A stretch of DNA of 64,000 nucleotides from Mycolicibacterium goodii (GTDB lineage Bacteria > Actinomycetota > Actinomycetes > Mycobacteriales > Mycobacteriaceae): positions 310,001 through 374,000 of the forward strand of contig NZ_CP012150.1 of assembly GCF_001187505.1 (NCBI RefSeq), written 5' to 3'. How positions within the stretch are numbered: the first letter of the stretch is position 1; each line of letters begins with the position of its first letter. Shown piece after piece: positions 1 to 8,255 of this stretch. The notes beneath the pieces were generated by a model. The model made no database searches. It saw nothing but the letters and a program-made list of their open reading frames with translations, and was not told the DNA's origin. Made by a program: the position numbers and the translations under genes.

Positions 1-240
1 CACGATCGTCGGCATGAGCACCATCTGATCGAGCTCGTCGGGCTCGAAAATCTCGTCGTCGTCGATCGGGCCGAAGAAAACCCTGGCCACCGCGGTACGG
101 CGGAACGCGAACATGCGTCGGCGCAGGCCGGAGGAGTTGGCCCGACGACCGATGAACAACCGCACGGCCACCCCGGCGGCGAACACCACGGCCCCGGACG
201 CCAACAGCAGCGACCCGACGACTACCTGCGGATTTGGCAA
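1..240 (-). CDS. Hypothetical membrane protein (3' end outside window)
   Basis: Only the first 80 codons lie in the window and the gene runs off its left edge. Reading from a TTG start, the N-terminus is a single hydrophobic segment of about 20 residues (VVVGSLLLASGAVVFAAGVA) followed by a run of Arg and Ser residues, then an acidic stretch (IDDDEIFEPDELDQ). This is the pattern of a small one-pass membrane protein with a positively charged cytoplasmic side. No family was recognised. The alternative is a later ATG at the MFAFRR position, which would drop the membrane segment; the hydrophobic start argues for the TTG. Confidence 0.45.
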   Translation of the reverse strand, partial: MPNPQVVVGSLLLASGAVVFAAGVAVRLFIGRRANSSGLRRRMFAFRRTAVARVFFGPIDDDEIFEPDELDQMVLMPTIV

Positions 241-316
241 AAGCTCCCCCACTGGTGTTCGGCTTCTGCGGACCAAGCCTATAGGCGGTACGGCGCAGGC
301 TTCATCGAGTTGCGCG

Positions 317-1414
317 TCACAGTCCCCAGCGCTGGGCGATCAGCTCATGGGAGCGCAACCGGTCCTCGTGGCGGTGCGTCACCGAGGTGATGACCAGTTC
401 GTCGGCGTCGGTGACCCGTCGCAGCGCCTCGAGCCGCTCGGCGACCTGATCGGGATCGCCGACGAACTGCGTTGCGACACGGTCTTTCACCATGCCGAGC
501 TGCTCCTCGGTGAGCGGCGGCAGATCATCGGGATCGGGGTACGGGATGGCCCCGCCACCGGCGCGGATGGAGTACACCCAGTGCGCGTACCCGGCCGCCC
601 ACCGTCTCGCCGTGGGTTCGTCGTCGGCGACGACGATGTCGGCGGACACCACGACATACGGCTCGGAAAGGTGTTCCGACGGCGTGAACTCGTTGCGGTA
701 CAACTCGATTGCTTCGAGCGCGGTCGCGGGTGTGATGTGGTAGCTGGCGACGAACGGCAGGCCGCGGGCCGCCGCGACGCCGGCGCTCTGTCCCTTGCTG
801 CTGCCGAAGATCCACGGCGTCAGACCACTTCCCGCGCCGGGAACCGCCGTACCGATCTCGTAGCGGTCTTGCAGCATGGCCAGGATGTCGTCGAGCTGAT
901 CGGCGAAATCCGGTGCCACGGCGTTGGGTTGCTGCAGCACGGCCATGCGCGACTGCAGCCGGGGATCGGTCAACAGCGCGCGTATGTCGAACGGCGCCGG
1001 GATCACCACGCCGTCGATCTCGTGCCATTCCCGCGGCGGTGCGGGGGTTTTCGGCTTCTCCCGCATCGCCTCGGCACGTCGCTGCCCGGACCGGCCCACG
1101 CCGAGGTCGATACGGCCCGGATGGAATGCCTCGAGGGTGCCGAAGCTCTCCACGACCGCGACCGCGGTGGTGTGTCCGAGCTGGACCGCGGCGGTGCCAA
1201 CGCGGATCCGCTCGGTGGCCGCCGCGATCTGCCCGACGAGCACCGCGGGAGCCGAACTCGCCACGGCGACGAAGTGGTGTTCGGCAACCCAGAAACGCTT
1301 GTATCCCCACCGTTCGGCGTGCTGCGCCAGGTCGACGGTGTTGCGCAGCGCCGTGGCGGCGTCGGCCCCCGCGCTGATCGGCGCGAGATCCAGGATCGAC
1401 AACGGAACGTTCAT
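317..1414 (-). CDS. LLM-class flavin-dependent monooxygenase (MsnO8-like)
   Basis: A 365-aa luciferase-like TIM-barrel oxidoreductase. The N-terminal motif LSILDLAP followed by the AERWGYKRFWVAEHH stretch is typical of the MsnO8 branch of the bacterial luciferase superfamily, which uses reduced FMN or F420. A GSSKGQSAGVAAARGLPF segment near the middle is the conserved flavin/phosphate-binding region of this group. The start ATG overlaps the stop of the upstream acetyltransferase as ATGA, so the two are probably translationally coupled. The substrate is not evident. Much longer overlapping reading frames exist here but have no family features. Confidence 0.85.
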   Translation of the reverse strand: MNVPLSILDLAPISAGADAATALRNTVDLAQHAERWGYKRFWVAEHHFVAVASSAPAVLVGQIAAATERIRVGTAAVQLGHTTAVAVVESFGTLEAFHPGRIDLGVGRSGQRRAEAMREKPKTPAPPREWHEIDGVVIPAPFDIRALLTDPRLQSRMAVLQQPNAVAPDFADQLDDILAMLQDRYEIGTAVPGAGSGLTPWIFGSSKGQSAGVAAARGLPFVASYHITPATALEAIELYRNEFTPSEHLSEPYVVVSADIVVADDEPTARRWAAGYAHWVYSIRAGGGAIPYPDPDDLPPLTEEQLGMVKDRVATQFVGDPDQVAERLEALRRVTDADELVITSVTHRHEDRLRSHELIAQRWGL

Positions 1415-1920
1415 GCTGACTCCTCGGCCGACAGCACCTTGTGGAAGGCGATGGGGAACACGGTGCCGTCGGCGGGCAACGGTTCGGGTAGGCGGGTGTA
1501 GCCCGCGGCGGCGTACAACGCCTCGGCCTCGGGCTGCAGGTGGCCCGTGGTCAGGTACACCTTGCGGTAGCCGCGCGCGGCGATCTCGGCTTCCAGGTGG
1601 ACCAGCAGGGTGCGGGCCAGCCCACGCTTGCGGTAGGCGCTGTGGGTCCAGATCCGCTTGAGTTCGGCGGTGTCGTCGTCGAACCGCTGGAACGCGCCTC
1701 CGGTGACGGGCCGGCCGTGCAGCAACCCCACGAACATTCCGCCGGTCGGCGGGGCGAACACATGGGCGGGCTGACCGCGCAGCCACGCCATCACCGCGTC
1801 GCGGGTGCTGCCGTACCGGGACGAGTACTCCTCGGCAAGCTCGTCGAGCAGCGGCACGGCCAGTGGGTCATCCTGACCGACCGCCACAAACTGCACATGA
1901 CCTTGAGCCGGCTCGGACAT
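1411..1920 (-). CDS. GNAT-family N-acetyltransferase
   Basis: A 169-aa single-domain acetyltransferase. The acetyl-CoA pyrophosphate loop is visible as SAYRKRGLARTLL, preceded by beta strand LKRIWTH and followed by the YLTTGHLQPEAEALYAAAGY helix-strand that is typical of GNAT motif B. Two starts are possible: MGIETVV at 1941 or MSEPAQG at 1920. I chose the latter because of a GGTGG stretch just upstream. It forms an ATGA-coupled pair with the downstream flavin monooxygenase. The acceptor substrate is unknown. Confidence 0.8.
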   Translation of the reverse strand: MSEPAQGHVQFVAVGQDDPLAVPLLDELAEEYSSRYGSTRDAVMAWLRGQPAHVFAPPTGGMFVGLLHGRPVTGGAFQRFDDDTAELKRIWTHSAYRKRGLARTLLVHLEAEIAARGYRKVYLTTGHLQPEAEALYAAAGYTRLPEPLPADGTVFPIAFHKVLSAEESA

Positions 1921-2040
1921 CACCACCGTTTCTATACCCATGAGGTGTTCAACGCTCGAGCTGCGGCGATATGCCCGGGCAGACTCAGCGTGATCGAAAA
2001 TCCCTCCTGGTGTGCCCGCACACGGCCCTTCCCCGCAAAA

Positions 2041-2056
2041 CTTGACACGTGTAAAG
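2041..2056. promoter_or_regulatory. 16-bp palindrome upstream of SDR gene
   Basis: CTTGACACGTGTAAAG is a near-perfect inverted repeat with an ACACGTGT core (two symmetric mismatches). Its right half overlaps a TAAAGT hexamer (2052-2057) lying 8 nt before the SDR start codon, so a protein bound here would block a probable near-leaderless promoter. Divergent transcription of the acetyltransferase gene starts on the other side. The cognate regulator is not obvious. Confidence 0.5.
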
Positions 2057-2065
2057 TTCGGCGCC

Positions 2066-2941
2066 ATGGACAACATCAGGGGTAAGACCATCGCGATCAC
2101 CGGGGCCGCTCGCGGTATCGGTTACGCCACCGCCAAGACCCTGCTGGCCCACGGCGCCCGCGTCGTCATCGGCGACCGTGACGTGGCGCTGCAGGAGTCC
2201 GCGGTCGCCGAGCTCGGCAAGCTGGGCCCGGTGTCGGGCTACCCGTTGGACGTGACCGACCGGGAGTCGTTCGCGACGTTCCTGGACAAGGCACGCACCG
2301 ACAGCTCCGGTACTTCGGCCGGGCATATCGACGTGCTGATCAACAACGCCGGGGTCATGCCGGTCGGGCCGTTCCTGGAGCAGAGCGAACAGTCGATCCG
2401 CTCCAACATCGAGGTCAACGTCTACGGCGTGCTCACCGGCTGCCAGCTGGCGCTGCCGGACATGGTCAAGCGGCGCCGCGGCCACATCATCAACATCGCG
2501 TCGCTGTCCGGCGTCATCCCGCTGCCCGGCCAGGTGGTCTACGTCGGCGCCAAGTACGCCGTCGTCGGGTTGTCCACGGCGCTGGCCGACGAGATGGCGC
2601 CGTACGGCGTCGACGTCTCGGTGATCATGCCGCCGTTCACCAACACCGACCTGATCTCGGGCACCAAGTCCGGTGGCGCGATCAAGCCCGTGGAGCCCGA
2701 GGAGATCGCCGCGGCCATCGTCAAGACGCTCAACAAGCCCAAGACGCACGTGTCGGTGCCGCCGCCGTTGCGGTTCACCGCGCAGGCCGCGCAGATGCTG
2801 CCGCCCAAGGGACGTCGCTGGCTCAACAGAAAACTCGGCCTGGACAGCGTGTTCCTGGAGTTCGACGCCGCCGAGCGCAAGGCCTACGAGGAGCGGGCCC
2901 AGGCCGCCCAGGGCGTCATCGAGTCAGACGGCAAGAATTGA
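2066..2941 (+). CDS. Short-chain dehydrogenase/reductase
   Basis: A 291-aa classical SDR. The cofactor loop is TGAARGIG (residues 10-17), followed by the NNAG strand and a catalytic YVGAK pair (YxxxK). The acidic residue after the second strand (GDRD) suggests NAD(H) rather than NADP(H). A C-terminal extension rich in Lys and Pro (PPKGRRWLNRKLG) is seen in mycobacterial SDRs acting on lipids or steroids. The substrate is unknown. It stands alone between a divergent acetyltransferase and a convergent transaminase, and a palindrome lies over its promoter. The start is the ATG 8 nt after the TAAAGT element; the longer frame upstream has no support. Confidence 0.85.
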   Translation: MDNIRGKTIAITGAARGIGYATAKTLLAHGARVVIGDRDVALQESAVAELGKLGPVSGYPLDVTDRESFATFLDKARTDSSGTSAGHIDVLINNAGVMPVGPFLEQSEQSIRSNIEVNVYGVLTGCQLALPDMVKRRRGHIINIASLSGVIPLPGQVVYVGAKYAVVGLSTALADEMAPYGVDVSVIMPPFTNTDLISGTKSGGAIKPVEPEEIAAAIVKTLNKPKTHVSVPPPLRFTAQAAQMLPPKGRRWLNRKLGLDSVFLEFDAAERKAYEERAQAAQGVIESDGKN

Positions 2942-2949
2942 TCACCGCC

Positions 2950-3002
2950 AACGTTGGCTTGTGTACCAAGATTCGTCGAGATCTCGCACACAAGCCAACG
3001 TT
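2950..3002. terminator. Bidirectional hairpin terminator between convergent genes
   Basis: Perfect 15-bp inverted repeat: AACGTTGGCTTGTGT at 2950-2964 and its complement at 2988-3002, with a 23-nt loop. It lies exactly between the stops of the SDR and the transaminase genes. There is no U-tract, as is common for mycobacterial terminator-like hairpins. Confidence 0.7.
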
Positions 3003-3014
3003 CGGCGCAGAGGT

Positions 3015-4034
3015 TCAGTAGTCGATGGCTTCGATCAGCGGGCCCGGCTCGTCCATCAGCGCCCAGAACCGGTCACGGATCGCGACGGTGATCGGCCCCG
3101 GCTCCCCGTTGCCGATCGGCTCGCCGTCCAGTGAGGTGATCGGCGTGACCCCACCCGCCGTGGTGCACGCGATCAGCTCGTCGGCCTCGTACAGCTCATG
3201 GCTCGTGACATCGCGCAGCGTGGCCTCGATGCCCATCTGCTCGGCGATCTCGAGCACCGTCTTGCGGGTGATGCCCGGCAGCGCATTTCGCGACGGCGAG
3301 GCGATCTTGCCGTCCTTGACGATGCAGACGTTGAAGCCCGGCCCCTCGGCGACGCAGTTGTCGGCGTCCAGCAGGACCGCCGTGCGCGCACCCCGGTCCT
3401 TGGCCTCGAAGCTCGCCGCGGTCAGGTCGCCCCACTGGTAGTTCTTGATCGACGGGTCGATCGTGTTGCGGCCGGCGCGCCGGACGTGGCGGGGCACGAT
3501 GGCGCTGGTGCCGTACATCTGCTCCAACGGCGGGAACACCCACAGGTACGGGATCGCGTAGACGTAGACCTGGTGGGTCAGCTGCGTGAGATCCTTCTCG
3601 CCGCGGCGCTTTCCGTAACCGCGCGTGATCGTGAAGTTCAGGAACGATTCGCGCAGCTGCGACAGCGACACGCACTTCTTGCCGATCTCCGCCATCTCCA
3701 GCTTGGACATGCCCGGGTCGAGACGCAGCTTGGCGGCGCCGTCGTAGAGCCGGTCCATGTGGTCGTGCAGGCGGAAGACGTTGCCGTGCCACACGTGCGC
3801 GACGGTGTAGGTGAGGTCGGAGTGGCCGAAACCGGTGTCGAACAAGGAGATCCGCGCCTCCGAGGCGGGCACGTACTCGCCCTCGATCCAGGCCACACCG
3901 CCGGCGAACGGGCTCGATTCGTCGAGTTCGTAGTCGCTGTACCGGATCACCGAACCGGGCGGGGTGTCCTCGCGGATCGCGCCGGGTTCGACGGCGACGA
4001 GGTTACTGGTTCCGGCGTCGTTCGTCAGTGTCAT
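3015..4034 (-). CDS. (R)-selective amine transaminase-like, PLP fold type IV
   Basis: A 339-aa class IV aminotransferase. The PLP lysine is K197 in SIKNYQWGDLTAA and the glutamate of AEGPGFNVCIV binds the pyridine nitrogen. The sequence closely resembles, as I remember it, the (R)-selective amine:pyruvate transaminase described from Mycolicibacterium vanbaalenii and the Arthrobacter ATA-117 group, including GTSNLVAVEPGAIRED near the N-terminus and HVWHGNVFR in the substrate pocket, rather than branched-chain or D-alanine aminotransferases. AAAGGA lies about 10 nt before the ATG. It sits 21 nt downstream of an APC permease, and a LysR regulator precedes both, suggesting uptake and transamination of an amine. 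The natural substrate is not known from sequence. Confidence 0.85.
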   Translation of the reverse strand: MTLTNDAGTSNLVAVEPGAIREDTPPGSVIRYSDYELDESSPFAGGVAWIEGEYVPASEARISLFDTGFGHSDLTYTVAHVWHGNVFRLHDHMDRLYDGAAKLRLDPGMSKLEMAEIGKKCVSLSQLRESFLNFTITRGYGKRRGEKDLTQLTHQVYVYAIPYLWVFPPLEQMYGTSAIVPRHVRRAGRNTIDPSIKNYQWGDLTAASFEAKDRGARTAVLLDADNCVAEGPGFNVCIVKDGKIASPSRNALPGITRKTVLEIAEQMGIEATLRDVTSHELYEADELIACTTAGGVTPITSLDGEPIGNGEPGPITVAIRDRFWALMDEPGPLIEAIDY

Positions 4035-4055
4035 TGCTGATCAATCCTTTCGGGG

Positions 4056-5558
4056 TTATGCGGTGTGGGTCTTGACGTAGTCGGCGCCGGCATCGCCGCG
4101 CTTCAACCGGGCCTTGAGGCCCGTGGCCCACCAGATCGCCGCGAGGACGACGATGCCGAGGAAGACCCACTTGTTGTTGGTGAACTGCGGCAGGAACAGC
4201 AGCGCGACGGCCACGCCGAGGAACACCACCAGAGCGGTGATGTACAGGGGCAGCCGGAACTTGCCGAGGTCGAACGTGCCGGGATCGCCCTGCGGGATGG
4301 CGCCCTTCTTGTAGCCGACGACCAGGCCGATGGTCTGCAGGATGTAGACGAAGAAGAACAGCAGCGACGCGATGCCGATGATGTAGTTGAACGCCTTCTC
4401 GTTGACCAGTGCCGACAGCAACAGCACCGTCGCGAGGCAACCCAGCCCGAGCACGGCGTAGGTGGGCGTCTTGCTCTTGGGCGAGACGTGGCGCCACAGG
4501 TGCGACAACGGCAGCATGTTGTCCCGGGCCATCGAGTACGTCAGCCGGGTCGCGACCAGGATGTTGGCCAGCAGGCAGGCGAGGATGTTGGTCAGTGCGA
4601 TCGCGACGACGATCTTGGTGACCGCCGACCCGGCCTGCTGCGTGATGATCTCTTCGATGGGCGCGGCCGAGTTCGCGGCGACGGCGTCGGTGTCCCTGAT
4701 GGCCAGCACGTAGACGATGTACATCAGCAGTTCGACGACCAGCGAGGCCCCGAGCGCGTAGAACATGGTCTTGGGGACGACGTGGCGCGCGTTCTTCGTC
4801 TCCTCGGCGACATCGGCGCCGGACTCCACGCCGATGAGACCGAAGAACGGTCCGAGCGCGGCGGCGAGCCAGGCCAGCAGGTAGGAGTCCGCGTTCCCGG
4901 CGTCACCTCCGGTGAACAATACGGTGATCGGCTGATGGTTCTCCGGGGACGAGAACGCGATGACCGCGACGAGCGCGGTGGCGCCGACGGTGATGACGAG
5001 CTCCAGGCTCACGCCGATGTTGTTGACGAAGGTCGCGAACCGCACCCCGTAGACGTTGATCAGCACGCACACGAACACCACGGCGATGGCGAGCAGGATC
5101 TGGGTGGTCTGGGTCAGGCTCCAGCCGAGCAGCCCACCGAGATAACCCGACAGCACGAAGCCGACGCCGGTCATGCCGCACACCCAGCCCATCAGGGCGA
5201 TGACGCCGGTGAACCAGGCCAGGTCGGGCCCGTTGATGCGGCTCACCCACTGGTAGGAGTAGCCGGCCAGCGGCAGTTTGGCGGTCAGGTCGGCCGCGAT
5301 CAGCGCCCACAGTCCGAACACCGCGCCCGCGAGCAGGATCGTCCACACGAACGGCGCACCCGCGGTGAAGTATCCGGCACCGAAGCCGGTGAACACAGCG
5401 GTGGTGGCGCTGATCGTGGCGAAACCGATCGCGAAGGACGCCAGCTTTCCGACGGAGCGGTCGAGCCGCTGTTCGTAGCCGAGTTCGGCGAGCTTGGCGT
5501 CCTCGGGGTTGAGGGACGCCGGCTGCTGTGCGGGACGGTTCGCTAGCGCATCTGTCAT
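4056..5558 (-). CDS. APC-superfamily amino acid/amine permease
   Basis: A 500-aa integral membrane protein with about 12 hydrophobic segments. FAIGFATISATTAVFTGFGAG near the N-terminus is the glycine-rich first helix of APC permeases, and ETKNARHVVPKTMF is the conserved loop motif (EE-x-x-N-x-x-R-x-x-P) of this superfamily. It probably imports an amine or amino acid by proton symport. The ATG at 5558 is preceded by GGAG at 5 nt; an in-frame GTG 6 nt upstream is too close to that site. The transaminase follows 21 nt downstream, so the two are one operon, and the LysR gene lies 101 nt upstream on the same strand. Confidence 0.85.
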   Translation of the reverse strand: MTDALANRPAQQPASLNPEDAKLAELGYEQRLDRSVGKLASFAIGFATISATTAVFTGFGAGYFTAGAPFVWTILLAGAVFGLWALIAADLTAKLPLAGYSYQWVSRINGPDLAWFTGVIALMGWVCGMTGVGFVLSGYLGGLLGWSLTQTTQILLAIAVVFVCVLINVYGVRFATFVNNIGVSLELVITVGATALVAVIAFSSPENHQPITVLFTGGDAGNADSYLLAWLAAALGPFFGLIGVESGADVAEETKNARHVVPKTMFYALGASLVVELLMYIVYVLAIRDTDAVAANSAAPIEEIITQQAGSAVTKIVVAIALTNILACLLANILVATRLTYSMARDNMLPLSHLWRHVSPKSKTPTYAVLGLGCLATVLLLSALVNEKAFNYIIGIASLLFFFVYILQTIGLVVGYKKGAIPQGDPGTFDLGKFRLPLYITALVVFLGVAVALLFLPQFTNNKWVFLGIVVLAAIWWATGLKARLKRGDAGADYVKTHTA

Positions 5559-5643
5559 GGTCACTCCAGGTCAGCCGGGATTTGCAGCTGCAGACAGTTG
5601 ACCTCGCGCGCAGGCCGCCCGGAAGTTCCAGTATTTGATCTGG

Positions 5644-5662
5644 TGATAACCGGAAGTTATCA
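5644..5662 (-). promoter_or_regulatory. LysR-type operator candidate upstream of permease
   Basis: TGATAAC-CGGAA-GTTATCA is a perfect 7-5-7 inverted repeat fitting the T-N11-A rule of LysR boxes. It overlaps the LysR stop codon and lies about 85 nt before the permease start, the usual distance for a LysR activation site. Confidence 0.6.
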
Positions 5663-6577
5663 GTGCCGATCCGCTTCGGGGACGTCGCCGAAACTCCAGC
5701 GCTCCGAAACGTAGGTGACCAGCGCATCTGCCTGCGGCGACAGCCGTGCCGGATGCCAGGCGAGCGCCGTGTAACTGGGTGGCCGGTCTGTTATCGGCAC
5801 GTAAACGATTCCGGGACGGTCGTAGAGGCGGGCGGCCGACGCTGTGGTGAAGCTGATACCCAAACCCCGTGCGATGGACGTGGTTTCGGCCTCGTAGGTG
5901 GCGGCCACCGCGGCGATGGTGGGCGGCCGGTTCCCGCGGACGTCCATGGCCAGCCAATAGTCGCGCCAGGTGCCCGCGGTCAGCGGTGCGCACACGATCG
6001 GGTCGTCGAGCAGTTCGGTGATCGCGACCTCCTGCCGCCCGGCGAGCGGATGATCCCTGGGCAGGCACGCGACCCAGGATTCGGAGTCCAGGATCAGCAT
6101 GCGATGCCCGGGCAGATCGACCGGCGGGCGGATGATCGCGACCTCCGTGCTGCCGTCGGCCAAACCCGCTGTGGGGTCAGCGAAGTCGAATTCGATGGGG
6201 TCGACGGTGACCGCCGGGAACGCGGCCTCGAAGTGCCGCACCACCCGGAAGACGAGATCCGCTCCGGTGCCGATCAGATACCCCAACCGCAGACGTCCCT
6301 GCCGGGTGCCCGACAGCGTCACGAGGTTCTCCACGACCGCGTCGACACCGGCGAGCGCCTGTTTGACCTGCGGCAGCCACGCCGCACCCAGATCCGTGAG
6401 CACCACCTCGCGGGTGTTGCGGTTGAACAGCAGCACCCCGAAGGCCTGCTCCAACTGTTTGATCGCCGTGGACAAGGCGGGTTGGGTGATGAACAGCCGC
6501 TCGGCAGCGCGCCGGTAGTTGAGCTCCTCACCGAGCACCGCGAAGTAGCGCAACTGCCGCAGCGTCACATCCGTCAA
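5660..6577 (-). CDS. LysR-family transcriptional regulator
   Basis: A 305-aa LysR protein. The winged helix is at residues 5-65 (LRQLRYFAVLGEELNYRRAA, with recognition helix ITQPALSTAIKQLEQ), and the rest is a periplasmic-binding-like effector domain. A TTG start is used, with GGGAG 8 nt upstream; a GTG four codons in is the alternative. It is followed by the permease and transaminase genes on the same strand, and a perfect LysR-like palindrome lies at its 3' end, so it probably controls that pair in response to an amine or its product. Confidence 0.85.
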   Translation of the reverse strand: MTDVTLRQLRYFAVLGEELNYRRAAERLFITQPALSTAIKQLEQAFGVLLFNRNTREVVLTDLGAAWLPQVKQALAGVDAVVENLVTLSGTRQGRLRLGYLIGTGADLVFRVVRHFEAAFPAVTVDPIEFDFADPTAGLADGSTEVAIIRPPVDLPGHRMLILDSESWVACLPRDHPLAGRQEVAITELLDDPIVCAPLTAGTWRDYWLAMDVRGNRPPTIAAVAATYEAETTSIARGLGISFTTASAARLYDRPGIVYVPITDRPPSYTALAWHPARLSPQADALVTYVSERWSFGDVPEADRH

Positions 6578-6617
6578 CTGTCCGCTCCCGCCTCGGAAGT
6601 GACGCTCATCGGCGTGT

Positions 6618-7025
6618 CTAAAACCGGGGCAGCGGATCGCCGGCGCGGTAGGCCTCGATCTCGTCGAGGTGCGCGAAGAGCTGATCGTGGGTGAATCCGT
6701 AATGCTCCTGCGAGCCGACGAACGTCACGTGGACGATCTCGCCGTCCTCCTCGGCGTCGAGCCACAGCGCGGTGACGGGCAGTCCGTCCTCCACCTCATG
6801 GCCCGACGGCCCGTAGAACCAGATCGCGTAGTGGTCGTCCGACTCGTCCTCGTCGAACACCCAGCCGCGCTCGGTGATCCGCTCGTCGAACTCGGCCAGG
6901 TCGGCGACGATCCCCTCCTGCACGGCCTGCAACTGCTCGACGACCTCGTGCGGCACCCACCGCGCGTCGCGACCCGACTGCCGCTTCTTCCGCCGCGCCT
7001 TCTTGGCGTCGCTCCTCTTCGACAC
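6618..7025 (-). CDS. Conserved hypothetical acidic protein after metZ
   Basis: A 135-aa protein not recognised. The first 20 residues are very basic (KRSDAKKARRKKRQSGRD), the rest is acidic with a central FDEDESDDHYAIWFYGPSG stretch that looks like a beta-sandwich core. It begins with GTG 3 nt after the metZ stop, so it is the last gene of the purT-rhodanese-metZ block. No membrane segments and no cysteines for metal binding are seen. Confidence 0.7.
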   Translation of the reverse strand: MSKRSDAKKARRKKRQSGRDARWVPHEVVEQLQAVQEGIVADLAEFDERITERGWVFDEDESDDHYAIWFYGPSGHEVEDGLPVTALWLDAEEDGEIVHVTFVGSQEHYGFTHDQLFAHLDEIEAYRAGDPLPRF

Positions 7026-7028
7026 GGC

Positions 7029-8246
7029 TCAGCTCAGCGCCTGATCCAAATCGGCGATCAGGTCCTCGGTGCCCTCAAGGCCTACCGAGATGCGCACGAC
7101 ACCGTCGCCGAGGCCGATGGCCGCGCGGCCCTCCGGACCCATGGCCCGGTGGGTGGTGGTGGCCGGGTGCGTGATCAGCGACTTGGCATCGCCGAGGTTG
7201 TTGGAGATGTCGATGACGCGCAGCTTGTCGAGGACCTCGAACGCGCGGGCCTTGCCGTCGGCGCCGTCCAATTCAAAAGTCACCACGGTGCCGCCGCCAC
7301 GCATCTGCCGCTTGGCCAGCTCGTACTGCGGATGTGATTCCAGCAGCGGGTATTTCACCCACCGCACCGCGGAGTGGCCTTCGAGGAACTCGGCCACCCG
7401 CTGCGCCGACCGGTTGGAGTAATCCACCCGAACCGCCATCGTCTCAAGGCCTTTCAGCAACGTCCAGGCGTTGAAGGCGCTGATCGCCGGACCGGTGTGG
7501 CGCATGAGCTTCTGCACCGGGCCGTCGATGTACTCCCGCTCACCCAGGATCGCCCCACCGAGCACCCGGCCCTGGCCGTCGATGTGCTTGGTGCCGGAGT
7601 ACACCACCACGTCGGCCCCGAGCGGCATGCCCTGCTGCAGCAGCGGCGTGGCGAAAACGTTGTCCAGCACCACCTTTGCGCCCGCGGCGTGGGCCATCTC
7701 CGACACCGCGGCGATGTCGACCAGGGTCTGCATCGGGTTGGACGGTGTCTCGAAGAACACCGCCTGCGTGGGTTCGGACAGCGCCTGTTCCCACTGTGAG
7801 AGATCGTCGCCGTCGACGAAGACGGTCTCCACACCCCACCGCGGCAGGATCTCGTTGCACACCACGAAGCACGACCCGAACAGACTGCGCGCGGCGACCA
7901 ACCGGTCCCCCGCGCCGAGCAGCGCGCCGAGCGCGGTGAACACCGCGGCCATCCCGGTGGCGGTGGCGAAACATGCGGGCGCACCCTCGATGAGCCGCAA
8001 CCGCTCCTCGAACATCGAGATCGTCGGGTTGCCGTACCGCGAGTACACGTACCGGTCGATGTCGCCGGTGAAGGCCTTCTCGGCGGCCTCGGCGGTCTCG
8101 TAGACGTATCCCGAGGTGAGGTACAACGCCTCGGCGGTCTCCTCGAAACCGGAGCGCAGCAGGCCGCCGCGCACACCGATGGTCGCCTGGCTCACGCCGT
8201 CGGGCAGCGGGGCCGGGATGCGAACGGATGGGATGTCGTCGGTCAT
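7029..8246 (-). CDS. metZ: O-succinylhomoserine sulfhydrylase
   Basis: A 405-aa Cys/Met-metabolism PLP enzyme (fold type I). The PLP lysine is K220 in VVYSGTKHIDGQGR, and SRYGNPT (69-75) is the phosphate/substrate loop shared with cystathionine gamma-synthase. In the mycobacterial version the enzyme converts activated homoserine and sulfide to homocysteine for methionine synthesis. The rhodanese immediately upstream, 9 nt away, matches the Rv0390-Rv0391 arrangement remembered from M. tuberculosis and may help with sulfur delivery. Length is normal for the family. Confidence 0.95.
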   Translation of the reverse strand: MTDDIPSVRIPAPLPDGVSQATIGVRGGLLRSGFEETAEALYLTSGYVYETAEAAEKAFTGDIDRYVYSRYGNPTISMFEERLRLIEGAPACFATATGMAAVFTALGALLGAGDRLVAARSLFGSCFVVCNEILPRWGVETVFVDGDDLSQWEQALSEPTQAVFFETPSNPMQTLVDIAAVSEMAHAAGAKVVLDNVFATPLLQQGMPLGADVVVYSGTKHIDGQGRVLGGAILGEREYIDGPVQKLMRHTGPAISAFNAWTLLKGLETMAVRVDYSNRSAQRVAEFLEGHSAVRWVKYPLLESHPQYELAKRQMRGGGTVVTFELDGADGKARAFEVLDKLRVIDISNNLGDAKSLITHPATTTHRAMGPEGRAAIGLGDGVVRISVGLEGTEDLIADLDQALS

Positions 8247-8255
8247 GACCGCCCC

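Noticed and set aside
2042..2057. TTGACA as a -35 element for the SDR
   Set aside because: It is only 4 nt from the TAAAGT hexamer, far too close for a -35/-10 pair; it is better seen as part of the palindrome.
4065..5546. A 493-codon plus-strand frame opposite the permease
   Set aside because: Composition is Gly/Asp/Gln-rich shadow; the permease on the other strand has helices and motifs.
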